Assembly: GCA_900660155.1 (NCBI GenBank)
Contig: CABFPE010000423.1
Span: 393,022 to 457,021 of the forward strand
Direction: 5' to 3'
DNA: 64,000 bases
DNA from: Hofstenia miamia
Taxonomy: Eukaryota > Xenacoelomorpha > Acoela > Hofsteniidae
Made by a program: the position numbers and the translations under genes. The notes beneath the pieces were generated by a model. The model searched no databases. It had not been told where the DNA came from and was given only the letters and a program-made list of their open reading frames with translations. The first letter of the stretch is position 1. The number at the start of each line of letters is the position of its first letter. Shown one piece after another: positions 36,213 through 47,317 of this stretch.

Positions 36213-37855
36213 AACAAGGTATGTTACATATGTTTTTCCATATTTTATTTTCAACATCTAAATGCATTGATGTGTTATTTGTCTTTTCCATCATACACGT
36301 TTGGTATGGATTTATGTGTTTTACATTTTAGTATTTTACTTTCCATTGTACATGTTTTTGCTATAAACGAATTTAATAAGGGTATTGCTTTATGCAACTA
36401 TATGCATTTTTGTATTTACCCATTTTCATTGTACATTTTTTTGCTATAAACAAGATTATATGCAGTTTTGGTTTAGGGTTCTATTTACACTTATTATTTC
36501 TCTTTCCAATATCAATGGTGTTATGCATTATTGATTCATTTGACTATATTTGTTGATGTATTATCTATTTCCAATGTACCGACACTTTTTTTATTTAAAC
36601 TAAATTTTACATATTGATGCATGCACTCTAAATTTACTTCTTTTATAACTAGTAGCTTACTGAAACTATAAATTATACACATTAATTTTTGATTTGTTGT
36701 GTCATTTAGATGGTATTTACTAAAGACCATGAATTAAATTTTTCTGAGTCTGTAGAGTTTGTTATGGTTAGGTGATTTTATAGACATTGTTTTCTCTATG
36801 TATAATATTACTTTGTATTATCCTTGGAATTCTATCTTTTCAATACCATTCATCTGTATCTTTGTGTGTGAATAATACACTATTTACAAACATTTATACA
36901 TTTAGAATGGCGAATGCATCACAGAGTTTATAAATTTAACAATTGGAAATCATATCTAACAATGGGAAAATCGTCAACTATGAATAATGAATGTGTCATA
37001 GTATTTCCATATTAGAGTTACAAAAGCATAAAACCCCAGTAATGTATGCAACCACAAAAAGTCAAACCAATATAAAGTGAAAAAACGTGGAAAATCAATT
37101 AAACATTGTAACATGCAGTTGGTGTTTTATCAATCATGACGCCTTGTTTGAAATCTAGCATGTTTTTCGAGTTGGATCAAATGCTTACAACAACATTTAC
37201 TATATTAAAGAACTTTTCATTTGTGGGATGACAAAATATACATTATTACAGTAGGTTAATCAAAAGAACATTTTGACTGTCTCCCTCATCATATCCAAAC
37301 CATTCAACTGGTACAAACACAATTTTCATAACATTGGCTTTACAGAAGGAAACCTTACAAATGAATAAATGATTACTTTTATCGAATCTCTTAATTTGTT
37401 ATGTAGAAAGGAGACAGTGTTTTGAGGACAAGAGTAATTTTGGATGGGTGAATTAATGCAGTACTATTATGGGTACATTAGCTTACTTAAATGACGTTCG
37501 TTTCTCAAAATTCTTACAAGTTGTCTTCTAATTACTATTTGTCTGTATTTTGTGTGTGTGTGAATAATCCACTATTAATTTTTGGATCCATGAAGTATTT
37601 TCCTTGAAACAGTGTTGCATGTTTAAACATTGTTACAACAAACACGCCCTAAGTGAAATTTGTCATCAAAAATATCAGTTTGCCTAAATCCTAATAATCA
37701 AAATTCCCGCTTTGGCCTGAACACATTGTCAAAAAAATTAATTTGTTCAATTTAGTTTTGTCAAATATATTTCGTCATTTTCCACATGGGAAATAGCCAC
37801 AGGCGTTACAAGAACTTCAGGGTGTCCCAAACGAGCCTCCTTTTGCCCGTCTTAA
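36213..37855 (-). repeat. Right inverted arm of the foldback structure
   Basis: Reverse complement of the left arm with high similarity from 36213 to about 37580. It then has a roughly 40-base replacement where the left arm has 550 extra bases, followed by the diverged outer part ending in TTCAGGGTGTCCCAAACGAG. Small indels relative to the left arm show independent drift. Confidence 0.88.
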
Positions 37856-38644
37856 CTACTCCTCTCCAATATGAATTTGGTTCTCAAAATTCACATGTGA
37901 AATATTAAATAAACCAATGTTACATCTTAAATGCATGCATACAGAATAAGATATTCGATTTTTCCAGGTCAGTTAAAATTCTCAAATAGGACACAATTAT
38001 TTTGAAACCATCCCGAAGATTGCATAAATTATCAGGGTGTCCGCGCTGTCTGGAAATCTGGAACTGCCTTGAATTGCTTGGAAGTTCAAAATTACTGCTT
38101 TGAATTACCTTTCTGGAACTGCCTTAAAATTCTATTTCTTGTTGCTTCCAATTTATATTCTTTCTTTTGGTTGCATCTACTTATCTTGACTTCATATGTA
38201 TGTCAATCGTTGTTCCATACATATTTGAAGGTGGCTGCATCAACTATTGGGATTATGGGGTTTCAAATGTCAATTCGGAACAATCTCCTCTTAACGCATT
38301 TTTAAACACATTCTAATAATATTTATTATTTATTAATCTCGGATTTATTTTTTGTCTGGAAAATGTGTTACCCAAATGTTCCCAACTTTTTTCCATTAAG
38401 ACAATATTTCTTGGTGTTTGAATGTGCAAATCAACAACTTTAACATTTTGTCTGCTATTAGTGTTTTAAGGGTTGGAAGAAATTTCACCAAATTGAAATA
38501 TATGTACACACTCATGTAAAATGTAGGAACTAACAAGTAATATTAGAAATATGGTTCTGATCAGCATTTGAAATTGCAGTAACAACTCGATTGTCTAGTT
38601 ATCTTGTTAAGCACAGCTTGATATTGCGAACTACTATATCAGAG
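37856..38644. other. AT-rich spacer with a short interspersed-repeat scrap
   Basis: Near 38031-38130 there is AGGGTGTCCGCGCTGTCTGG followed by repeated CTGGAACTGCCTT words. I recall this kind of sequence as the end of a dispersed repeat in many invertebrates, but no second end or target duplication is visible here. The rest is featureless. Confidence 0.35.
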
Positions 38645-38782
38645 GCGCACCTACCCACGTAGCCAAATACTGGTGGACCACCAGTGGCAGATACGGTGGC
38701 CCACCAGGTGGGTTTTAGGCCACCCGTGCACCAGTGGCTAGCTGGTGGTCCACTGTTGGCTAATTGGTGGGCCACAGGTGGC
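38645..38782. repeat. GC-rich cluster of short CCACCAGTGG-type palindromes
   Basis: About 140 bases packed with CCACCAGTGG, GTGGCCCACC, GGCCACC and GGTGGTCCAC words, most of them near-palindromic. The surroundings are about 30% GC. The minus strand is open for 61 codons across it (38599-38784), but the residues are Pro/Gly/Trp-rich and follow from the repeat itself. Confidence 0.7.
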
Positions 38783-38785
38783 AAA

Positions 38786-41700
38786 AATATGATTTAAGCA
38801 TTAGAGCAATGTCTCAAATTTAGCAACAGCAAACGTTTATATTAATAGAGTTTAAACATAGCAGTTTAAACTAACACAAACCCAACAAAGGGTTGAAGGA
38901 AATGCTAGCAAGCTCACAATTTACATTGAACTGAGATTGACAATGAAGATTATAATGAATTTTTCGTTATAACCAATAACAACNATATATATATTTGTTA
39001 AGTATTGGTTCTAATCTATGTCCCCAGGGGTAGACAAATTTTAATTATTGCAATAATTGGAATACATTTAAATACTTTACACAATCGTTTAGTGCACTGC
39101 TAAAAAGCAAAATTGCCAATAATTTGCCAATTATATAAGATTGACTTAAATCTTCCTGAAATATATAATTAAGACTCCAGATTCAAGAAGCATTATTGTC
39201 TTGTTTAGTAAATTTATATAGCATTGGCTGTTGAGTGTACTACACATGCAATGAGCAGAAAATATATTATTCTCTTACCACCGAATTCACCGTTTTTTGT
39301 ATATTGAAGGTTTAACATTAATCTTATTTTGCACAATTGTGATATTAACATCTTGTGATGTCAAACCTAAAGAAATTCAACTATGATCACACATTTACAT
39401 AAGGTATCTAAAGCAGAACCAAATTTGCCTTTAGTAAATATGATTAGTGGCAACATAAACTTTTGATTTTCTAGACCAATTTCTTTTTGTGTTAACAGAA
39501 GCACTATTAACAATTTTTGTTATCTCACAACGATGATTTTTTATTGAAAATGTCCTTATATGTTATATATTGATTTCTATTAATACCAAACTAGTTAATT
39601 TACTATGATTTTTGATCTATTATTTTCATTCTAATTATTGCCAAAAGTTGGCAATGTCTGAATAATCTGAAAGGCCAGTGAAATATTATGAATTATAAAA
39701 CTAATAATTATTCGAATTATGGCAAGTTGCAAAGTGTAACTAACGCTACTTTGCGGCAGCACAGCTGAAATACGAAATGATCCCCAGTTCTGTTAACAGG
39801 AGTTGAAGTCATATAGATATACCTGCACAAGTCTGGAATTGGACTGAGGTATTGGAAAAATTTGGCTAAAATTGATAAATTAGACTAAATTTGGAGTTAA
39901 AGCTATANNNNNNNNNNNNNNNNNNNNNNNNNNNNNNNNNNNNNNNNNNNNNNNNNNNNNNNNNNNNNNNNNNNNNNNNNNNNNNNNNNNNNNNNNNNNN
40001 NNNNNNNNNNNNNNNNNNNNNNNNNNNNNNNNNNNNNNNNNNNNNNNNNNNNNNNNNNNNNNNNNNNNNNNNNNNNNNNNNNNNNNNNNNNNNNNNNNNN
40101 NNNNNNNNNNNNNNNNNNNNNNNNNNNNNNNNNNNNNNNNNNNNNNNNNNNNNNNNNNNNNNNNNNNNNNNNNNNNNNNNNNNNNNNNNNNNNNNNNNNN
40201 NNNNNNNNNNNNNNNNNNNNNNNNNNNNNNNNNNNNNNNNNNNNNNNNNNNNNNNNNNNNNNNNNNNNNNNNNNNNNNNNNNNNNNNNNNNNNNNNNNNN
40301 NNNNNNNNNNNNNNNNNNNNNNNNNNNNNNNNNNNNNNNNNNNNNNNNNNNNNNNNNNNNNNNNNNNNNNNNNNNNNNNNNNNNNNNNNNNNNNNNNNNN
40401 NNNNNNNNNNNNNNNNNNNNNNNNNNNNNNNNNNNNNNNNNNNNNNNNNNNNNNNNNNNNNNNNNNNNNNNNNNNNNNNNNNNNNNNNNNNNNNNNNNNN
40501 NNNNNNNNNNNNNNNNNNNNNNNNNNNNNNNNNNNNNNNNNNNNNNNNNNNNNNNNNNNNNNNNNNNNNNNNNNNNNNNNNNNNNNNNNNNNNNNNNNNN
40601 NNNNNNNNNNNNNNNNNNNNNNNNNNNNNNNNNNNNNNNNNNNNNNNNNNNNNNNNNNNNNNNNNNNNNNNNNNNNNNNNNNNNNNNNNNNNNNNNNNNN
40701 NNNNNNNNNNNNNNNNNNNNNNNNNNNNNNNNNNNNNNNNNNNNNNNNNNNNNNNNNNNNNNNNNNNNNNNNNNNNNNNNNNNNNNNNNNNNNNNNNNNN
40801 NNNNNNNNNNNNNNNNNNNNNNNNNNNNNNNNNNNNNNNNNNNNNNNNNNNNNNNNNNNNNNNNNNNNNNNNNNNNNNNNNNNNNNNNNNNNNNNNNNNN
40901 NNNNNNNTTACTATTGAATTTGTCTATTGTGTTAGTTTATCATCATTGTTGTTGAGGGAATTCTGTAGAAAACAAATGCAATGTGTATTTGCACCTTATG
41001 AATTTCACATGATTGTATCTAAATTAATGATTAATAAATTAAGTGATAGATCACAGTATAAGACACATGATAAATAACAGTTTAAACAAAATCAATTAAA
41101 AATGTTTATTAACAAACAAACAATGTTCTATTTATGATAAAGTCTATAATAAATTTAACATCCGACTGCAAATTTGCAGCAATTTATTAAAATAAAATTG
41201 ATTCCGTTTTAAAAGAAATATCTGTAAAACTAACTAGAGATAATATTGCAAAAAAGTGTTAAGAATCAAAACAATATCTGAGATTTAATTATAAAAATAG
41301 CTTACCGGAATGTTTGAAATCTTTCAGAGTAGTTCTTTCATCAATGTGAAATTCCATTAATCCACTCTATGTATAAAGTTGCATGCTTTCATAGACAATG
41401 TCAATATTACGTGGTTTTATCTATATCTCCATTGTTCAACTGTCAAAAATGTATCCAATCATAAATATTGTTATCTACTAAACATGAAATCCCTTTACAA
41501 TTATAACAATTAAATAAAACACTTTCAAATCATATAAAACTAGAATTTTTTCACAAGTTGGAAAACAATCTCAATTAAAACATGATTTTCCCAATTTATA
41601 CAATTATGTAAATGAAAGATGCTACAAAACTAAAATGTTAATAAAGTCAAATGATTTATCAATCACTGCCTCTGGTAAAAATGAAATAAATATTTTTTCA

Positions 41701-42002
41701 ATACTTTTTTCTCGTTGAATTCAAGAATAAAAACGTTTCAAGATTGTTGATAACATGTTTTGTTATTAGTGTCGTAAATTGGTTGTTAGCATTTATCGAT
41801 ACACATATATATAAAACGTTTAAAAATATAAATTTTATATTAATTGCTTACATTTTAAAATTTTATTGGTGTCTTTTATATTAAGAATTAAGTAAATACC
41901 CAGTATACGACTTTTCCACATTTGTAGACTTACATTTTTTCCAACGTTTTTTCACTTTTGTGACTTAAAATCCTTTTCCAACGTTTTTCCATTTGCGTTG
42001 AT
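38786..42002. other. AT-rich region with an assembly gap
   Basis: No gene is recognised on either side of the gap. A single undetermined base is at 38984, next to a short TA run. Confidence 0.5.
39908..40907. other. Assembly gap (1000 N)
   Basis: A run of exactly 1000 N, which suggests a default or rounded gap size. The open frame across it is an artefact. Confidence 0.99.
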
Positions 42003-42300
42003 GATTTGTTTTCTTTTCGAAAAAAATTATTTGCCTTTGGGATATTTAATTTTCCTTTTAGAGATTTGTTTTGTCTTTTCGAGAAAAATTACTTGCCTTT
42101 GGGATATTTAATTTCCTTTTGGTGATTTGTTTTGTCCTTTTGAAAAAAATTACTTGCCTTTGAGATATTTAATTTTCCTTTTTGTGATTTGTTTTGTCCT
42201 TTTGAAAAAAATTACTTGCCTTTGGGATATTTAATTTGCCTTTTGGTGATTTGTTTTATCCTTTCGAAAAAATTATTTGCCTTTGGGATATTTAATTTAA
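42003..42300. repeat. Minisatellite, five copies of about 61 bp
   Basis: The words GATTTGTTTT, TTGCCTTTGGGATATTTAAT and CGAAAAAAATTA recur with starts at 42003, 42063, 42124, 42186 and 42248, giving periods of 60, 61, 62 and 62. Copies differ by a few substitutions and one-base indels. It is preceded by two shorter repeats of TTTTCCAACGTTTTT near 41937 and 41972. Confidence 0.9.
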
Positions 42301-43190
42301 ATATAAATTTTAAGACTTGCAGTTGTTTAATAGTTTATGAATTTTAAAATAAAAACTTTATAATTATTGAGAAAGCATTAACATTTACATTTTTCTTCAG
42401 TCAATTCGTAGATTGTGATAATCGCAAATGAATACATAACGCCATCTGAAAAGGATAATTTCTACTGCTAATTTATATCATCCCGTACATAAAGATAATT
42501 CTTTCAACATTTAAGTTTGTAATAAATGAAAGTTATGTATGAATGTACTGACAAACTCTGCAGAAAAACATTTTTAATTTGTAAAGACGCTCATGTTAAG
42601 ACTTTTATTAAATGTTTAAGAAAGCTATATGTATATATGGATAAATATACCTTTTTATATATACATACAATATAAGTTCTGTTAAATATAAAACAATTTC
42701 TGGGTAATAACAAGATTATGAAATTTAATACTAGGGCTATTATTCAGTGTACATAACAAGTTCATTAACAAAAAATATATGATTATTTCAATATACTAGT
42801 CCTTTCAATGGTCTAAAACTACAAAAGTACACTTTAAATTTATTTATAGTTTGGCTATAAAATGCATGAATATTCTCATCTTTAGCCACCCCTTCTTATT
42901 ATTCATGAATTATGTGTGGGCAATGACTCATCAATTAGTACACGTCAATCAATTTTTATACAGGTATGCGAACGCTTTTTTGGTGACAGATTACAAATTA
43001 AACAGTCACAAAAAAATTTTTGCTCAAACTTGCTTTTGCAATTTTGACTCCTTGCCCTGGTCTTAACTACTATGTATTCTACTTAAAAATCGGATTTTTT
43101 TTGACAGAGTGGTAGTTATCAAATAAATTCTTGATAGGATTTGGTGGGAAACGTTGAAGTAAGTAAATTTTTGATTTGCTATAATTATAA
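42301..43190. other. AT-rich spacer, nothing recognised
   Basis: No motif is seen. The 5' untranslated part of the following LINE may begin here, but I cannot place its start. Confidence 0.45.
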
Positions 43191-44078
43191 TTGTTCATCA
43201 TTTTCAACTTGTTAAAACGATATTCTGATATTGTTAAAACAAATGATAATTTTAAGGAGCTTTTGAACTCATTTGTTGATTTGGAGCGCCTGATTAACAG
43301 CTTCAACATATGTACTAATTCGAAACTAGATTTTACAAATTTAGTTTGCAAAATTAAGTCGGATTTTATAGAATGTTTAAAAGGTAAATCAAAAAAAGAA
43401 TTTGAGAAATTCTCTATGAAACCTTTGTCAAATAACAAATTGGGAAGCATAAGACAATTTACCTGATAAAAAATCAAGCCAAAAATAGTGGTTTCATGCA
43501 AATCTCTGAACAATGAGGACGGTCTATTAAATGTAAAAGATTGCAAAAAATTAGTTTCTAATTTCGAAAAATCGATCAAGAACTTAGGGGAGAATTCCCT
43601 TTTTTATAAAAACCTGAAATTTTCTAGAATTGATGACATTGTTTTGTTTTGTAAGTCAAGTCAATGGAATTGGGAAAGATTAAGAATATCAGCTTGAAAA
43701 CATTAACTAAATTTTTACCAAAGCTTAGTATTTCAAACATTCCAATGTTTGAAGAATTGTCGGATCTTGATGAATTTAAAAATAATTTATTTCTTGAAAA
43801 TATAGAATTGTTAGAAGAGGTGATGAAAATGACGTACTATCCATTTTGTTTTCTAAAACAAATTATCTTAGCAACTGCTACGAGGTTATTATAAAGGTTA
43901 CACCCCAAATTATCATGCATGTTCTGTTCAGAAAATCATAGTTATAAAGAATGCTCCATCAAAAACAAAAGGAATAAGTATAATTGTATAAATTTTGTTA
44001 ATTCAAATCAGTTTAAAATTGAATCTCCCAATCATAAAACATTTAGTAAAAATGTCCAATTTACATACAATAACTAAA
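43191..44078 (+). pseudogene. LINE ORF1 with CCHC-like knuckle
   Basis: Helical charged segments in shifting frames: SDIVKTNDNFKELLNSFVDL at 43191-43466, VSCKSLNNEDGLL from 43488, and FKNNLFLENIELLEEVMKM at 43664-43894. After one stop the last frame continues with CMFCSENHSYKEC (43916-43954), a CxxCxxxHxxxxC knuckle, and ends near 44076. This is typical of ORF1 nucleic-acid chaperone proteins of LINEs. Confidence 0.7.
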
Positions 44079-44085
44079 AGTTACA

Positions 44086-44757
44086 ATAAGAAAAACTCAA
44101 TTCGATTAAAGAAAAATTTCTTAATTTTATTGAATTTAATGAAAATATGAAAAAATATGAAAACCTAGTCAAATTTCTAAATATTAATATACAAAGTTTA
44201 ACAAATATAGTAACTAAGTAAGAAGAATTGATTCTTAATATGGATGGAAACACAATTTTCGGAATAACAGAAACCTGGCTAAAAGATATGGATAATGACA
44301 GCATTTTTCAGAGAAATTAGCTTAAGATATTTCGCAGGGATAGAGATCTTAAAAATTCTACAAAAATTAGAGGTGGTAGCATATTATTGATTTTACCTAT
44401 AAACGTTTTCATCCATCAATACGTCAAGTTCTAAATGTTCAAAATACCCCATTTAAAAGCTTATGGTTAGAAATTATAGTATCGAATGTAAAGCATTTAA
44501 TTAATTTAAGTTATTGCAATAATCGAAGAAATTTTAATGAGTTTTCTGCTATATTATTTTATGTGTTATCCCGAGCAATGATTGAATCAAGCCAGTAATT
44601 ATTATGGACGATTACAACCATAATTATCTAAATAAACATGATACCTCAAAAATTCATGAAGTTATAGATATTTCGGATTAGAAATTACTGATTTTTCGAA
44701 CTATAAAAATTTCATTACAATAGTAACAGATTTCTTCATTTCTGATCACATTATTAC
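44086..44757 (+). pseudogene. LINE endonuclease (APE-type) fragments
   Basis: Pieces in the order expected for the apurinic-like endonuclease: FLNINIQSLTNIV (the N-x-N-x-x-S start), TIFGITETWLKD (the E-T-W-L motif), a short RGGSILLILP stretch, and MDDYN in the place of GDFN. Many stops interrupt it. Confidence 0.7.
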
Positions 44758-46616
44758 ATGTACCCTAAACGAAAATGGGAGTTTATCAACAACGCATTGA
44801 ATAGGAATAAAGGTCGTGTTCAACAATTGCATCTTATTGAAAATACTAATGGAGCAATATTAACCAAACCCAAAGATATTGCTAATGAATTCAATGATCA
44901 ATTCATTAACCTAGGCAAATATCTGGGAGCTTCGTTGCCTTTTATATCTGAAAAATCTAGGGACAAAGTTCCCCAAAATTCTTTTTCATTCAGATTTGTG
45001 ATCCGATATGAAGTTCTTAGAGCTATAGCTAAGCTAAAAGTCAACAAATCAAGCGGACCTTCCGAAATACCGGCATGGTGTATTAAAGATTGTGCAAAAT
45101 TCATCGTTTGTTCTGTATGTCATATCATCAATCACTGCATAAAACTAAATACTTTTCCATCAATATTAAAATTAGCTAATGTTACTCCAATAAATATAAA
45201 AGATAACCCTTTAAGATGTTGCGATTACCTACTCATACCAATTATCTCGCATTTTGCAAAAATTTTCGAAAAACTAATTTTTGACCAAATTCACACTTAT
45301 CTCTATAACAACTAGATTATTTCGAATACTCAATTTGGCTTTCGCAAAGGTCACACCACATCTGATGCTTTACTTTACGCTACTGAAAATGGGAGATCTT
45401 ATCTTGATAATAACTTTTTTGTCATACAAACCCAAAGATATTGCTAATGAATTCAATGATCAATTCATTAACCTAGGCAAATATCTGGGAGCGTCGTTGC
45501 CTTTAATTTCTAAAAAATCTAGGGACAAAGTTCCCCAAAATTCTTTTTCATTCAGATTTGTGATCCGATATGAAGTTCTTAGAGCTATAGCTAAGCTAAA
45601 AGTCAACAAATCAAGCGGACCTTCCGAAATACCGGCATGGTGTATTAAAGATTGTGCAAAATTCATCGTTTGTTCTGTATGTCATATCATCAATCACTGC
45701 ATAAAACTAAATACTTTTCCATCAATATTAAAATTAGCTAATGTTACTCCCATATATAAAAAAGATAACCCTTTAAGATGTTGCAATTACCTACTCATAC
45801 CAATTATCTCGCATTTTGCAAAAATTTTCGAAAAACTAATTTTTGACCAAATTCACACTTATCTCTATAACAACTCGATTCTTTCGAATACTCAATTTGG
45901 CTTTCGCAAAGGTCACTCCACATCTGATGCCTTACTTTACGCTACTGAAAATTGGAGATCTTATCTTGATAATAACTTTTTTGTCACAATTGCTTCTGTC
46001 GACTTGTCCAAAGCATTTGACTCCATTGATCATCAGATTCTTCTTAGAAAACTAGAATACATTGGTTTCGATTCTAATACTATAAATTTAATAAGACGCT
46101 ACTTAAGTGATCAATTTCAAAGAGTCAAAGTAAATGGTATATTTTCTAACTGGGGTAAAACTTACAAAGGTGTTCCTCAAGGTACGATTTTAGGACCTCT
46201 GTTCTTTTCGTTGTATGTTAATGATTTAAATTGCAGTTTAAGCAATGATTGTGGAATAGTACAGTATGCTGACGATACATGTATATACACATATGATCAT
46301 CAAATAGAAACGTCGATTAGTAAATTAGAAAAAATCTATCTCAATTGCTAAGATATTTCAATATTCATAATTTAACTGTAAATCCCACGAAAAAAAATTC
46401 TGTGTTATGTCTCCATTTAATAAAGATCATCGATCACATATTTTAAATTGTTCGGGGCCAAAAACTGCTGAAGTTGAGACTTTCAAATATCTTGGAGTAA
46501 CAATTGACAGTAAATTGAACTATTCAAATCACATACGCATAGTTCTACGAAAAATGGCAATGGGAATTAAAACTATTTCACATGTAGCAAATTTTATAAA
46601 TGCAAAAATAAAATAA
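44758..46616 (+). pseudogene. LINE reverse transcriptase
   Basis: A pre-RT segment (INEFNDQF-like, FRFVIRYEVLRAIAKLK) leads into RT motifs: KSSGPSEIPAW, ISHFAKIFEKLIFDQI, TQFGFRKGHSTSDAL, SVDLSKAFDSIDHQ (motif A), YKGVPQGTILGPLFFSLYV (motif B region) and QYADDT (motif C, both Asp present). After a frameshift, FKYLGVTIDSKLNYSNHI follows at 46407-46616. The segment from 44867 to 45427 is repeated directly at 45429-45989, so the pre-RT and first RT motifs occur twice. The catalytic Asp residues are intact in the second copy, but the protein is broken by stops. Confidence 0.88.
44867..45989 (+). repeat. 562-bp tandem duplication inside the LINE RT
   Basis: CCCAAAGATATTGCTAATG begins at 44869 and again at 45431, exactly 562 bases later. 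The similarity runs to TTTTTTGTCA before 45428 and before 45990. I count roughly a dozen differences between copies, about 97-98% identity, similar to the duplication in the piggyBac element. Confidence 0.92.
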
Positions 46617-47290
46617 ATGTTAGTTAACTCTCCAGTATTAAGTCATTACAGATACTGAAATATCTTATTTAATAACATAAACCACTCATTAATAAATAAA
46701 CTTGATTCACAAATCAAATGGGCAGCTAAAGTTTATGACAAAAATGATTCTACTACGAAGGAAAAACGTTTATACTGTACTAATGGTTCTTCATATTTCA
46801 TAAGATATTTTTCATCAATAAAATTTTGGGATATCTCAATCCAATGCTCACCTAACAGTAAACTGCAATTTCCTCTATATGCGTGTTCAACTTATCATTC
46901 GAGAGGACATCCAAATTCAGTAAAGTGAAGTTCAAGAAGCATTTTCTTAAAAATTCATTTTTAAACTCAGCAGTTGATCTATAGAATAACTTACCAATTG
47001 AAATAAAGCGAATCAAAAAGCGAATTATATTTAAAAATCACATTAATAACTATCTCCTTAAGCAATATATCCATAAAATAGGTTCTACATCATGGAAAGG
47101 ATTCCAGTATTTTTAAAAGATAGCATTAATTCGCATAAAACTGGGTAAACTGATAATTCTGAATCAATGTTTTTTGTTATTATGTTTTTATAGTTTTGTG
47201 TATTTTATGTTGTTATTGGCGCATTAAGTGTAGTATTAGCTGCTTTTTTTGAGGTGTTTAATTATGCCAATGTACTACACTTGATAAGAA

Positions 47291-47317
47291 ATTCTATTCT
47301 ATTCTATTCTATTCTAT
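47291..47317 (+). repeat. ATTCT pentanucleotide tail of the LINE
   Basis: Five consecutive ATTCT units end the element directly after a TTGATAAGAA stretch. Such short tandem tails close many non-LTR elements that lack a poly(A) tail. Confidence 0.85.

Larger units (their letters stand above)
29507..37855. mobile_element. Foldback-like composite with long inverted arms
   Basis: The left arm (29507-31742) and right arm (36213-37855) are reverse complements over about 1.4 kb of very high similarity. A more diverged outer part ends on both sides in GACACCCTGAA followed by a GGCCTCCTT-like stretch. The right arm lacks about 550 bases present in the left (about 29790-30340). The arms contain short internal repeats, as foldback elements do. 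The central 4.5 kb holds a mariner derivative and a Tc1 element, which inserted later. No gene of the host structure itself is visible, so mobilisation would need factors from elsewhere. The alternative is an inverted segmental duplication. Confidence 0.75.
43191..47317 (+). mobile_element. LINE (non-LTR retrotransposon), near full-length but broken
   Basis: The order is ORF1 with a zinc knuckle, APE-type endonuclease fragments, reverse transcriptase, and a 3' tail of repeated ATTCT at 47291-47316. The layout and motifs fit the Jockey/CR1/L2 group. Frameshifts, stops and a 562-bp internal duplication make it inactive. The pentanucleotide tail marks the 3' end; the 5' end is not sharp. Confidence 0.85.

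Noticed and set aside
39891-40955. 354-residue open frame
   Set aside because: It consists almost entirely of N, with five residues before and about fifteen after the gap.
42003-42300. CRISPR-like array
   Set aside because: The repeat is contiguous and without unique spacers, so it is a minisatellite in a eukaryotic genome.
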